From positions 3,534,001 through 3,598,000 of the forward strand of contig JAGUCH010000004.1 in NCBI GenBank assembly GCA_019096065.1: a stretch of 64,000 nucleotides of DNA, in the 5' to 3' direction. The DNA comes from Paracyclopina nana (Eukaryota; Arthropoda; Copepoda; Cyclopoida; Cyclopettidae). Both the position numbers and the translations under genes were made by a program. The stretch's first letter is position 1, and each line of letters starts with the position of its first letter. This document shows, one piece after another, positions 22,433-38,945 of this stretch. A model generated the notes under the pieces. It did no database searches. It saw only the letters and a list, made by a program, of their open reading frames with translations, and was not told the origin of the DNA.

Positions 22433-23219
22433 ATGGAGTCAAAGCAAGGTTGTCTAATTTGGCTGGTGCTGTTGTGTGCCATATCCATAGCTGCTACCAA
22501 AGACTATTACAAGGTTTTGGGCATTGAAAAAACTGCAACAGAAAAGGAGGTCAAGAAGGCATTCAGAGAAAGGGCAAAACTTCTTCATCCAGATAAAAAT
22601 GACAGCCCTGATGCTGAACAGCAATTCAGAGAAATAGCTGAAGGTAATTATGAGGACACTCAATGTTCATTATAGTTGAATCAGCAAACCTGCTTATTAC
22701 TACAAGTTGTAATGTCATGTTAAACCTCTGGCGCCATCTATTGTATTTTGGAATTTTTTGCAGCATATGAGGTGCTGTCAGACCCTCATAAGCGAAAGGA
22801 ATATGACATGGGAGGAAAGGGCGGCCATCATACATTCACGCACGGTACAAGAGCATCCAACTTCAACTTCAACTTTGATGACCTCTTCAAGCAATTTGAA
22901 AATGACATCTTTGGTGACATGTCAGGTGACATGAAGGGACACTTTTCCCATCACTTTGCAAGCCATTTTGGCCAACATGCTCAGGCAACAGGAGGAGCTT
23001 TCAGTTTTGAAGATCTCTTTAATGTAAGTTGCAATTGCTATATTTTGTTTTCATGTACAGCCTGTTAATAATGCCATCAATTTATAGAGTGATGATCCTT
23101 TTGGTTTCGGTGAGATGCAATTCGGCCACCATGTAAAAAGCGCGCAGAAAAAGCAACACTGCAAAACAGTCACTCAAAGGGTCAACAATATGGTGACCAC
23201 CTATACACACTGTGCTTGA
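22433..23219 (+). CDS. DNAJB9: DNAJB9 / ERdj4 ER-luminal J-protein
   Basis: BiP co-chaperone that feeds misfolded proteins to ER-associated degradation and restrains IRE1. Three exons (22433-22643, 22764-23023, 23088-23219) give 200 aa (human 223). A signal peptide covers about 1-22. The J domain (about 24-90) has YYKVLGIEKTATEKEVKKAF, the HPD loop in LHPDKN, and AYEVLSD. The middle is Phe/Gly/His-rich with NFNFNFDDLFKQF. The extreme C-terminus HCKTVTQRVNNMVTTYTHC matches the signature end of ERdj4. Start chosen at the first ATG that opens the signal peptide. Confidence 0.93.
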
Positions 23220-23451
23220 AGAGGAGCCTGCAGATTTTAGGAAATGATATTTCTCTCGATACATTCTGATGAACCAAGTCTTCTACGTACCTAAACTGTG
23301 ATTGATGTCTCACAACAACCGTAAATATCAAGTCTTATGTTAAACCACACTAAATACATGAATCTATTTTAAAGCAAGTATCTGTATTATTCTTTTTGAA
23401 ACTTTGACGAGAACAAATGACCAGGAAATGGTTTGGTAAAATCATTAAAAC

Positions 23452-26008
23452 TTATGCTTTTGGAAAAACTCTATTAGTTTGCATGGATTCAAGAACTTCG
23501 CCAATGAGTTTCTTAACAATCGAGCCCACATCATATTGCTCCATCAGCTCTTCCAATCGAGTCATGATTCCTTGCTCAGCCAACATTGGGCAGTATTTAT
23601 CTCCTTTTAAGGTGCAAACATGATTCAATGCCCAAATTCCCCAAAGTTGGACAGCAAAAGGCTTTTCTTTACCGACTAGAAGGCAGCAAGATTGGAGGGA
23701 TTTGTAAGACAGTATCAATTCCCCAGGAGCCTTCCATTGTAAAATGACGTTTTCCTGTGGGAGAAAAAATAGTAATAGTTCGGAATTAAGAGAAAAATAA
23801 TGTACCAATTCATTGAGGATAGCCTCTTTTTTAAATGAAGTAATGCTGCTCCAATCAGATGACTCATCTCCTAGCAAAGGCGCTAGTACCGCAGCAGCCA
23901 TGAAGCTGACAATGATTTCCTTTGACTTCAGAAGAGTCCTAAAAAATTAGTAATGGGTTATCATAGAGTCGAGGGCCATGAGGAGAAGCAATATTACATG
24001 AGAGTAGACACAAAGCTGTTGTCCATTAAGCTCTTTCTCAATTCAGGATCTTTCGCAAAGTTGGAAAGAATTCCAAGATTATGGTTTGTTAACTGTCTGT
24101 TGACAATGAAAATGTTGAGAGCTTCTATTAAAAGAAAATTGCCATGTTGAGCTAAGATTGTCTGACAAGTCACTGTGCAGTCTTCTGAGAAACTCCACAA
24201 AACAGCTAGCGTATTTTTCAAGCCAGCATCAAATGATTTCGTATGCACTTTTTGCTTCACTATCTTCAATAGCCTCTCCACAATTGCTTCATTTGATCCA
24301 AATTGTGAAGCTTGGATAGTTGTTAGACGAGGAGCTGAAAAAAGCCAATATAAAGAGGCCGTATATAAATATGGCGCAAAGGCAGTTCAGGCTTTACCTA
24401 TCATAGAGACAATTGTGACTGCAACAGTTTCCATCAGGTTGTCTTCCATTGCAAGAACAGAACGCATGACCAATTTGACACACCTATATGCATCAAACGA
24501 GACGTCAAGCAAAATCCTGTTGCTGCATAGAATATGAAGGCAATTTTTCTGCAGCTGTAGTTGAGTGGGGAAGCTTTCCATGGCGCCCAAGACGATCTCA
24601 ACTACATCCTTTAAAGTGTTACAATTGAGTTGTTTTGCAATGGCAACACGACAAAGGTTTCTCAAGCAGGCTATCGACATATTTTGAACATTTAAGCTTC
24701 TTGGATAATGCTTGGCAGCTCGTAAAATAAGTCGTATCACATCTTCACGAGGAGTTGTGAAGTTCTGCAATTTAACGGCATTTTTAACAAAGTCAGACTT
24801 TGCAGCTTTAAAATACTATCTACCTGAGTCATGGGAACCAGACGATAAAGAGCTGTTATCAAATATGGATCTCGGTGAAGATATTGTCTGACAGACTCTA
24901 GAAGTTGCTTTTCTGTAGCTTCCCCAGTCACAGTGAACCTTGGGTCAGATGCTAAGGGCTCACTGCACAAGTTGCTGTACATCAAACCCAAAAATAACAA
25001 TTTAGGATGATTTTGGACAAAGTTGTGAAAGTGTTCAACTTCGTTCAAATTGCGACCTATAAGATAACACAAGTTGAGGAAGCAATAATTTTTTCAAGTA
25101 AGTGCACACTTACCAGAGATTTCTAAGGTAACTAGGTTTGGTAAGGCTTTGTGATGGCACAGGAAATCATCCAATCTGAACGGGCACTCATCTTCATAGT
25201 CAGACAAATCTAGGAATTGCAATTTCTCCAACTGAATCAGAACACCACTTACATCTTCTCGAAGCCACAATTCAGCCACTCCAAGTGACTTGAGTTGGTG
25301 CTTCACTTTCAGTATAGGTTTAATGTCATCTATTTTAGTCCTTGATATATCCAAGTGTTCCACACTTTTAAGGTCATTGACTATAATATCCAAAGCTTCA
25401 TTGTTGACCTCTGTTCCAGACACATTTAAGTTTGTCAAAGCTGGAAGTTTTTTCAAAGCAGAAAAGTCAAGACTATGACTCTGAGGATCACCAAAGGAAG
25501 AATTGGAAACATTGAGAGATTGAAGGTTTGTTTGGGTCCATGAATTGAGAGCTGATATCAATTCGGAGACGGTTGCTTTCTCCAAATTTTCCACCTTTAA
25601 TCCATTCAGATTATGGTTGCCCAAAAACTGCAGTCCTGTTTGAGTGACATTATCTGCATTTTTTAAGCTGACATGCTTCAGCCTCACAAAGCTGCCATGA
25701 AATAGAGTAAGCACCAAATCCGTAACTTTGCCCATTTCAGATATTCTTGTTAGGAGTTCTTCTGCAAGCTCTTGACTCAACACTTGACCATGAGCATTTG
25801 TGAACCCAATAAAACGCAAAGTATCAGTGGCTTTATCACAATTGTTTCCTTTATTAGAAGGGTGAAGTTGCAAACTTGACAGGTCGCAAGCAGCCTCGTT
25901 TAATGATTTCATGCAGACTAGATCCAAGTTCAGGGAAATGAAATCCAAGCATAGTTGTGTCAGTGGCTTAGGTTCCACAGCTCCTTCCATCATAGGCAAA
26001 TGACTCAT
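23452..26008 (-). CDS. ZYG11: ZYG11-family substrate receptor of CUL2 E3 ligase
   Basis: Substrate receptor of CUL2-RBX1 ligases; ZYG11B/ZER1 recognise N-terminal glycine degrons. Six exons (26008-25114, 25056-24824, 24764-24398, 24334-23998, 23938-23806, 23754-23452) give 755 aa; human ZYG11B has 744. An N-terminal VHL-box-like region (LTQLCLDFISLNLDLVC) precedes leucine-rich repeats (about 100-300; LKKLPALTNLNVSG, VEHLDISRTKI, LQFLDLSDY). An ARM-like helical C-terminal half follows (YLITALYRLVPMTQ, NTLAVLWSFSED, VQLWGIWALNHVC). The last intron (51 bp) contains no stop, so an unspliced form would stay in frame. ZYG11B versus ZER1 cannot be settled by eye, though length favours ZYG11. Confidence 0.88.
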
Positions 26009-27282
26009 CCTCTAAAAAGATGTCATCAAAGACTAAGGTTTTTCTGAAGCACACTCAGCACTGACCACTGAGACCAAAGCCTTGTCTGAGACGTGATAAT
26101 AACAATATGCAATATAGCTATGAACCAATTTTTAAAAGTCAAATATTGATAGAAGACGCCACTATGACTCAGTTGTAAATTCTAGCTATCTGGAAGCGGA
26201 ATCAAAAAGTTTTGAATTTATTTCCGCTACACTCACTAACCCACTTGTTTTTGAATAGAAATGGAATCAAAAATAAGTCTTCAGTATGAGATTCTAAAAA
26301 TGTCAGCTGTCGCTCTTCCTTTTTCGCGTAAACATACTCTGAAAAGGTAAGTTTGGGTTTTTGTTCTCCGATTTTGTCATTTTTTCACTCAAAAGAAAGG
26401 CCCATTTCTTGCTATTTGCGTGGTAATGGCCATACCTAAACAACAGCCGAAATATTTTTCCTGTTGTTAGCTCTCATAGTTGGAAACTTTGCTTTGCTTT
26501 GCATTTTTATGTTGATGTTGACAGTTCTGGCTGTTCTGCATCTTTCCTTAAGATCTCCATCGACTTACTTCAATACTCGTTTGGTGAATCGATGGTTCAA
26601 TTCTCAGATCGGCTACTTGAAAACGTCATCATCTTTAAATATGGCCACAATAAGAAATTACTAATAGAGAAAAGACCACTCAAGATAACTGCAAAGTCAC
26701 TTTAAAATGAATTATCATCGGATACTTTGACAAAGTTATTGCAGCTGAAGTCAATTATCATTCTTTGACTAGCACAGAAAAGTGGAGGAGGGTAAAATCG
26801 ACAGTCTTAGTCAATCTCGGCCCATCATAATCACTTTTTTGACAGAGCATGATTTTTTGCTTGGGTGAACATAATTAAATAAAACTTATTTAAGAAAGAG
26901 AAAGTTTGCCATGAAAAGTCTATCATAATTGCCGGTAAAAAAGTGGCTCGTTACTTTGCCTTTGATATTTTTACTTTTTCACCCATTCTAGATTGTAACG
27001 CGAGCACGCGCTTGCTGTGTAATAGACCCTTTCTGGTCATTGACATTCGGCGATGGAGGTCTGTAATCTTTTCATATAATGCAGTTTTCAACCTTATTCA
27101 AGGGTTCTCAGTTAGATGATTCATGTATAGTTGGATAGTTTTCTGCTTATTTTAAATAATTTTGTCGAAATCACCCAGTCAGGTATGATTTGCAGTACGG
27201 CATACTTGAATAATTTAAGTGAATTGTTATGTTTAATGGCCTTTTCCCCAATATTTCTGTCTTTTTTGCAGAGACATTCACT
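26009..27282. other. Intergenic region between ZYG11 and RPS28
   Basis: About 1.27 kb with no supported coding exon. The 3' part must contain the RPS28 promoter and 5' UTR. Two pyrimidine-rich start-like sequences are present: CTTCCTTTTTCG near 26317, followed by a strong donor-like GTAAGT near 26347, and CCCTTTCTGG near 27027. An acceptor (TTTTTTGCAG, ending 27271) sits 11 nt before the RPS28 ATG, implying a spliced 5' UTR. The first exon is not certain. Confidence 0.45.
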
Positions 27283-27480
27283 ATGGACAAGTCTATCACT
27301 CTAGCCCGTGTGATCAAAATTTTGGGACGTACTGGTTCCCAGGGTCAATGTACCCAGGTTAAGGTCGAGTTTCTGGGAGAGACCAACCGTCAAATCATCA
27401 GAAATGTCAAGGGACCTGTCCGTGAAGGCGACATTTTGACCCTCCTTGAGTCTGAAAGAGAAGCTAGGAGGCTTAGATAA
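27283..27480 (+). CDS. RPS28: 40S ribosomal protein eS28
   Basis: Small-subunit protein at the mRNA exit region. Full-length 65 aa in one exon, starting [20 protein letters not shown] and ending [12 protein letters not shown], nearly invariant in animals. An AG acceptor just upstream indicates a spliced 5' UTR, as is common for ribosomal protein genes. AATAAA follows 12 nt after the stop. Confidence 0.98.
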   Translation: MDKSITLARVIKILGRTGSQGQCTQVKVEFLGETNRQIIRNVKGPVREGDILTLLESEREARRLR

Positions 27481-27492
27481 GCTTACAAGGTC

Positions 27493-27498
27493 AATAAA
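27493..27498 (+). terminator. AATAAA poly(A) signal of RPS28
   Basis: AATAAA 12 nt after the stop codon, giving a very short 3' UTR. Confidence 0.65.
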
Positions 27499-27542
27499 TG
27501 TAATACCTTTAACATTAGGCTGTTTTTACTTTCATACACACG

Positions 27543-28139
27543 CACAGAAGGGTCACTCCTAACAAAAAAGTCGCATCGTTTTCACTGAAACTTAAGCGAA
27601 AAAGTCCATCACTAAATCGGCTCTAGATTGATGCTAACACTTCAAAATTGACTTCCATGATGTTTTTGGGCTACTAAAATGTTATATTTGGAGATTTTAT
27701 TTTATCAAACTCAGATTTTGTCTATGAAAATCTGTCTCAAAAGGCTGCACGAAAATCAGAAAAAAATTATATGTGCCTAGATCCCTTGGACCTCAGCATT
27801 CCTCAAAGATGCTTTCCAAAAAACTTCAGAAGGACACCTTGGAATAATTTAGTACCCATGTTGTGTTCATATATCCACATTCTTATGAGATATGGCGGAG
27901 TTTTTGCAAACCAAACTTGTGGCTATTTTTATTAAAATTGGTATGTTTTTGATCAATTTAGGCAATTGGCTGCCTAAAAACCTAATTTATTTAAATTTTT
28001 CTGGCTTTAAAATGACTTTCATATGATTTAGAAGGGGATTTATCAAGAAAATGCCAATTTTTGGCATTCTTAAAGTTATGGTGCATTTTTACGTACTTTT
28101 CAATGATGCGACTTTTTTATTAGGAGTGACCCTACTGTG
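27543..28139. mobile_element. Non-autonomous DNA transposon (MITE-like) with 38-bp TIRs and 5-bp TSD
   Basis: Terminal inverted repeats at 27543-27580 and 28102-28139 match at 35 of 38 positions. Direct repeats ACACG flank both ends (27538-27542 and 28140-28144), a 5-bp target-site duplication. Read inward, each end is a heptamer (CACAGAA left, CACAGTA right), an identical 12-base spacer (GGGTCACTCCTA), then an A-rich nonamer (ACAAAAAAG left, ATAAAAAAG right). The 597-bp interior has no transposase frame. A 5-bp TSD and CAC-starting ends are known for Transib/RAG-like elements; assignment is inference. Confidence 0.8.
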
Positions 28140-28433
28140 ACACGGTGTAAAATCCTGCCAAATTTTCTCTGTATTCACGATCGCACCGCTCAGACGAAGA
28201 GACATTTTATTTCCAGGAAATTGCCCTTCCTTCATATGCTCCTTTTGCTCGAGCGACAAAGAAGCCTTATTAGATTTACAGAGTTTCATGTGTGCTATAA
28301 AAAAAGCAAACTGTATTCAAATGCGATTAAGGAATGAATGCACCTCTTTAGAGAGTAACCTGAAAGTGACAAAGAAGAGCATGATTTTTGACATTTATTG
28401 ACGATGATCAAATTCGAGTAAAAATGCGAGTAA

Positions 28434-29819
28434 TCAGAAGAGCTTGGCGAGAGCAAAGGTCACAATTGGAACAACTATAACAACGAAGACTCCAGACGCA
28501 ATAAGCTGTGAAGTGATGCGTTCTTCATGCACCTTCATGACGGCATCAATCAAAGTGACATTCGTTTGGATGGCATCCTTCTTGGAAGCATGGTGCTTGA
28601 CACTGGTTGAAATTGCGGAGTCGGACGATGCTGCCATCAGCGACAACAAGAGCGATCGTATATCCTTCACCTTCTCCTCTATATCACAAACTCGAGAGCT
28701 GAAAGTATTGTATGAGATGGAATTGGCATGTTTTAATGCCTCGATGAACTTTTCATCGCGACCCACGACTACTGATCCAAGGGACCCAGCCAGTAAGCCG
28801 TCATGATTAGTAAGGCTGGTTTCCAGTTTCTTGAAGCTCGTGGTTAAAACCTTGTCAACATGATTTATGTACTCTTGAAGGTCTTTTTTGTCAAGGCTGC
28901 CTTTCACCGTCACCGGTTGACTAGCATTTTTCTGTATGGATTTTTCGAGCTGGTTTAGCTTAGTGTCAAGGTCTTTAAACAGACCAAGGAAGTTTTCAGA
29001 CAAGTTTTGAAGTTGAGCTTGTTGATCATCAAGAGCAGCAATTGTCACTGCTGAAGCTGCCACTCCAGTACCGTTGATTTTAGTGGAGTCTTTGACAATT
29101 TGGCGTAGCTCCTTCATTCTCATACGGTTGTTGACTGTCGTGCCAAAGACTCCGAGGCAAGTACCGATCACAGATCCTATGACTGACCAGTATTTGGTCT
29201 TTTCCGCTTGAGCTCGCTCTTTTTCGTGAGAATCTCTCACTGCTGTTGAAAGTTTGCTAAACTTTTCGCGCTCAAGCCGTTCGAGGCCTTGCAGTTGCAG
29301 AACCAAGGCATTTTCCTCTTTGATGACAGAGTGCTCTTGCGTGATCAGTTCCAAGTACTTGTCATCTCCTCGCGGGGTCCTCTCAAGCTCCGAACGTAGG
29401 CCTTTCAGCTTAACTTGCACGTCATTGATGGCAATTTGCGTATCTCGCCGTTGTTCTTGCGCTGCTATGAAGAGCTGCTCTTCTTTAACTACCAGAGCTT
29501 GAGCGGCCTTCACCTCCGTCAGGCCGACGAAATTTTCGTAGCGCTTCATCCAGAAGCTAACACGCTCAGCGTACCATTCCTCAGTCGAAGATTGGCCTTT
29601 GCGCCAGTTGACAAGAGCTCCCTTGAAGTAATCAAGTCTTGATTGTGCGTCTTTCTTGTACGAATTGACGTTGGTCAGCCATTTTTCGTAGCTTTGCGCC
29701 TCCCTGATTTTGGGTGGTTCCTTGATCGGTTTTTGCTCGCCACTTGACATTGATCTCAGCCATTTGGACGAAACCATCAACTTTGAACACTGTCGGCCAT
29801 GATGATGAACCACAATCAT
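28434..29819 (-). CDS. CCDC51: CCDC51 / MITOK, mitochondrial coiled-coil membrane protein
   Basis: Inner-membrane protein reported as the pore subunit of the mitochondrial ATP-sensitive K+ channel. Single exon, 461 aa (human 411). The N-terminus is basic, hydroxylated and free of acids for about 25 residues, as in a mitochondrial presequence. Family block: SYEKWLTNVNSYKKDAQSRL..WYAERVSFWMKRYE. A long coiled coil (about 100-205) leads into the first membrane helix (about 210-229, WSVIGSVIGTCLGVFGTTV). A second coiled region follows, and a terminal helix (about 439-461, GVFVVIVVPIVTFALAKLF) closes the protein. Divergent from DOT1L. Confidence 0.9.
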   Translation of the reverse strand: MIVVHHHGRQCSKLMVSSKWLRSMSSGEQKPIKEPPKIREAQSYEKWLTNVNSYKKDAQSRLDYFKGALVNWRKGQSSTEEWYAERVSFWMKRYENFVGLTEVKAAQALVVKEEQLFIAAQEQRRDTQIAINDVQVKLKGLRSELERTPRGDDKYLELITQEHSVIKEENALVLQLQGLERLEREKFSKLSTAVRDSHEKERAQAEKTKYWSVIGSVIGTCLGVFGTTVNNRMRMKELRQIVKDSTKINGTGVAASAVTIAALDDQQAQLQNLSENFLGLFKDLDTKLNQLEKSIQKNASQPVTVKGSLDKKDLQEYINHVDKVLTTSFKKLETSLTNHDGLLAGSLGSVVVGRDEKFIEALKHANSISYNTFSSRVCDIEEKVKDIRSLLLSLMAASSDSAISTSVKHHASKKDAIQTNVTLIDAVMKVHEERITSQLIASGVFVVIVVPIVTFALAKLF

Positions 29820-30524
29820 CTTTCGCGACTTTTTGACACTTTGTTTACATACCGTTCTGGCAACACTGTAGTCACTGTTGTTTATTTTTTATTGTCAGAG
29901 TTCCCTGACCTTTTTAGGCTTTCGGCGCTTTTCAAGCTCAGCTAGCGTTCCATGCAATTATGTTATCAGCCTTTTTGTTTACATCCAAGACCAGTGAGCG
30001 TCTGCTGAAATGTTGGCCTAAATTGGCCCAAGACGGCGGGCTTGGCGGGAAATTGTCAATTTTAGGCAGTTTGGGCTGTGAAAGGCTATCGAAAAATTTA
30101 GGCTGGGATGCAACCCATCAAAATTAGTTAAAAACCCGAGCAAACTAATCTCGGGCATCAGTGCTTTTTTTTGCTAATTTTCAGCTCAATTTACGGTATT
30201 CACTGGGAATAGAACGGTCAAAATGAATCCCAAACAAAAAATGTGCTTGAACTTTGCAAGTTCTTATCGCATCCTTGAAAAAAGTAGGCTTAATCGATAA
30301 GATGTGGCTGCTCGGCTGATTATTTGAACCGTCGTTTGCAAAGCTCATATTCTGTGCAAGGCTTAGGAAAATCGTCATCATCGCAGCAGTTAACTTTGTA
30401 TGTGGCTTGTTAGGAGATTGGGCTCCAGACTTGCCATCACTGGAACCCGATCCTCGAGCGGATCGAGGAGGAGCAAAGCTGCAATGGTTCTTCTCTAAGC
30501 CTCTACGCATTAAACTCCACTAAA
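29820..30524. other. Divergent promoter region CCDC51 / DOT1L
   Basis: 705 bp. Contains an E2F-type TTGGCGGGAAA (30042-30052, listed separately). A minus-strand open frame at 30510-30181 lacks homology and I do not call it. Confidence 0.4.
30042..30052. promoter_or_regulatory. E2F-like site TTGGCGGGAAA
   Basis: Matches the E2F/DP consensus well and sits between CCDC51 and DOT1L start codons. Functional use is inferred. Confidence 0.4.
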
Positions 30525-36076
<5,552 letters not shown>

Positions 36077-36354
36077 CAACACGAGATTTGTGTCAATGCT
36101 CAACTTTTCATACTGCCTACCCGCCCCAATCTACGACATACTTACTACTAGCGTACTTTGATGCAAATTTACTGCCCCCGCCACGTTACCATCATAAAAC
36201 AATTATTATTAATCCGTTACTATGAAATTTTCCGTTTAGCCCTCCCGCCACGAATATAATGATCAAATAGTGAAACAATTCCTACTTATTATTTTTTGCT
36301 GCCTTTTTCCAATTTTCAATTATGAATATAGTATAGAGTGTGTTGATATCTTCA

Positions 36355-38342
36355 TCACATGGCTGTCACAGTTATGTTCCAGCCTTGAAACAAAAGCTCC
36401 AAGGCTGTCGAGTACCACATGGCTTGCAGGACTGGAGAGTACGATTTAAACACTGTCTTTGAGGTATGGATGCCCGAGGAGACTTCCAGCAATTTGCTCG
36501 GCATTTTCTTGTACGAGCTGTACCAGTACAAATCATCCCCGGAAAAATCGGTCTGAAATTATCATTTGCGGTTCAAGTGATTTCGCGGCGGCTACCAAGA
36601 AAATTTGCCTACTATGAAAGCGTTGTATTCAACCAGGAAATAGCTGTCTCTTGAGTAGGGCTGGACATGGCAAAAGCACCAGTTGCTTACATCGTATTTT
36701 CCACTAGCCATTCCTATACTTTGTTTCCAGCCAATCTCTGTAGCCTTGAATACTCCCTTGGAGCACTCGTTAGTGGCTTGCATTAATTGACACTCGTCTG
36801 AAAATAGCCCATCACTTGAGATTATCTTGCAATAGTGGTATTTATTGCGTACCTAGGCAAGTACCCGTCTTGTCTCTCGTGGCCCCAGGTTTGCAATCGC
36901 ATTGGCCATTTATGCACTCTTCAAAGGCTCTGCAGTTAACGTCAGAATCACATCTTTGCTCTACAAATGAAATACGTAATTGGCTAAAAACCCTGTGATA
37001 TGAATTCCTAACCTGCAGAAAGCCTTGCACTGCACGCTCTGACATAATTGTCGGATTGTTCTCTGATCCAGGAGAGTTGGTGGGAGACTCTTGCAAATCC
37101 ATCTACAACGCCCAAAGAGCCACAATTTCCAACCACAAAAGATGTTACCCCAACAAGAACATTGTGTGACCCATTAAAATAAATAAGAGGGCCTAAATTA
37201 ACCAAATAGCTATAGTGTTTAACTCTAATATATGCCATTTTAACCTCCACTGTCTCCAAAGCAAACACCAACATGTTCTGTAGGATTGCCAGCACAAATG
37301 ATTGAATCGTCATCTACTATTCTATTAGTATCGCACTTGTACTTGTCGTTCCTAAATTTGCAGCAATCCAAACTTGAATACGCTTTGACAGTCGCAACCT
37401 AGAATATCAGAACATGGCATGATCATTAAAATAACAAGCTATTATATGGGCTACTACCATGAGTTTTTTGGTATCTGCATACCAATCATCCAGGCCAGGC
37501 ACTTTTCCCCATCCACTGATTATCATATTTTTATTATCAGTGATGATCTGCGAATTGAACCTAGAATATTTTTAATTATAAAAAATATCTAGGGATTTTC
37601 AGCTCTTTTTTGTTGTTGCAAGGGCAGCATGCAATACATTTTTGTGCTTACTCAGGAAGACAAGCTGCGTTGACAGTTTTTGAAAAGGGGATCACTTCAT
37701 CAGTTCTTAGGACTGCATAATCAAACAAGATGGCCGTCGAGCTGTAGCTTGGATGTACTGTGTACTCATGTACTGCAATTTCTCTGCAACAAAGTTAAAT
37801 TATTTGTTTTGCAACTTTCAAAGTAGCTAGGCCTTGATTTACAATGAATTGGATTCATTCACCACTGTCCAGTCATGGTCAGAAATGACCACTGTGATTT
37901 TATGAGGCTCTATGCCTCCATCCACGCAGTGGGCGGCAGTCAATATGGTTGTGGGGCCAATAATGGTCCCACCGCAATAAGGGAAACGTCCATTGACTTT
38001 TAAGCCCACTTGCCAAGGTATGCTATTAACAGTTGCTTCAGAGCCGCCAAAAATCAAGGGATTGATTTTTGGCTTTCCCAAAATGGTATTTGACAAATAT
38101 GGGCTGGCCTTTGCACTTCTGACAGCTGGAGCATTGTCATCTATGATCACTCCACATTGGCAGGGCACATTTTGAGTGTTATCAAGTGGCATGCCATGCC
38201 TGTCACTGAATTCATTGAGGTTTGCCACGTCCAAGGCTACTTGCACATACACCAGCAGAACAAACCCAGCGCCGAAAGCAATTACGCCAATAAGACCAAG
38301 AATTTTGACCACTTTGAGAGTCTTGTCATCGCACTGGCCCAT
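36355..38342 (-). CDS. Type II transmembrane serine protease with C-terminal Cys-rich extension
   Basis: Chymotrypsin-fold (S1A) protease. Nine exons (38342-37843, 37783-37652, 37560-37458, 37398-37245, 37192-37013, 36960-36853, 36797-36691, 36660-36613, 36552-36355) give 509 aa. A short cytoplasmic N-terminus precedes a signal anchor (about 11-35, ILGLIGVIAFGAGFVLLVYV). The protease begins IFGGSEATVNSIPWQVGL; triad His in LTAAHC, Asp in FDYAVL, Ser in GDSGGP (split by an intron). The S1-pocket position (189 numbering) is Gly, so trypsin specificity is unlikely. After the catalytic domain comes an EGF-like CNCRAFEECINGQCDCKPG-type region and about 120 further residues without recognised homology. 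Confidence 0.85.
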
Positions 38343-38945
38343 ATTTTAAATTAAGGCCACTGATGACCAGCAACGGTGGTTGCCCAAACTAAGGTCACAA
38401 CTGAAACTGATCAAATATGCATGCTCGTAAAGAAGCAGTAAACTAGTTTTCCAGGTGCCAAAATCGATAGAAAGCCCTTGGGCATTAATAATTAGGCACA
38501 CACGTTAGTCTCCAAACTGCTAAACATTTCATAAATCATACCTATTAGAATAAAAAAAACTGGGACATGAATGCCTAAAAATGAAATCAAAAGTTAAAAT
38601 CCCCATTCATTTTAAGATTTCTCAATTATTTGCGTACTTTCTAAAAACGGAGGGTATGTACGTGAACGGCGCATAAAAAAGAACAATAACAAGTCCTCTG
38701 GTAGCTCTGCTTCCAAATGTGGTGGTTTCGGGCATTTTTTGGCCTTTTTCTCACAGGCCGCCCTCTTCACTTTGTTGATAGCCTGAATCAGCTGTGGGAG
38801 TCCTTGCGCAGACCCTGCAGACTGCAAAGGCTCAGAAAGGCTGTGGTCACGTGATATTAACAGAGAGCAGTTAATCTATGAAAGCCACGGGACTTGGATG
38901 TTTATGCTGAAAGGTCCAACGCTTTCTTAGAAAAGCAAACCCAAG
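38343..38945. other. Divergent interval protease / synaptojanin
   Basis: 603 bp. A 71-codon minus-strand frame (38827-38612) begins right after a TTTGCAG acceptor-like site but lacks an ATG and recognisable homology. E-box-like CACGTG near 38848. Confidence 0.35.

Noticed and set aside
23755-23805. In-frame coding of the 51-bp segment in the ZYG11-family gene
   Set aside because: It has GT and a strong pyrimidine-rich CCCACAG end and no counterpart in the family, so I treat it as an intron even though it lacks a stop.
26316-26352. Non-coding first exon of RPS28 at 26316-26346
   Set aside because: Pyrimidine-rich start and donor fit, but a second candidate lies at about 27027 and neither can be chosen without RNA.
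30181-30510. Minus-strand frame of 109 codons with an Arg/Ser-rich N-terminus
   Set aside because: Overlaps the CCDC51/DOT1L promoter interval, has no homology I know, and low-complexity composition.
38612-38827. Minus-strand 71-codon frame next to an acceptor-like site, near the synaptojanin start
   Set aside because: No ATG (TTG start), no recognised homology, and no donor-bearing first exon found. I left it out as a gene but noted it in the interval.
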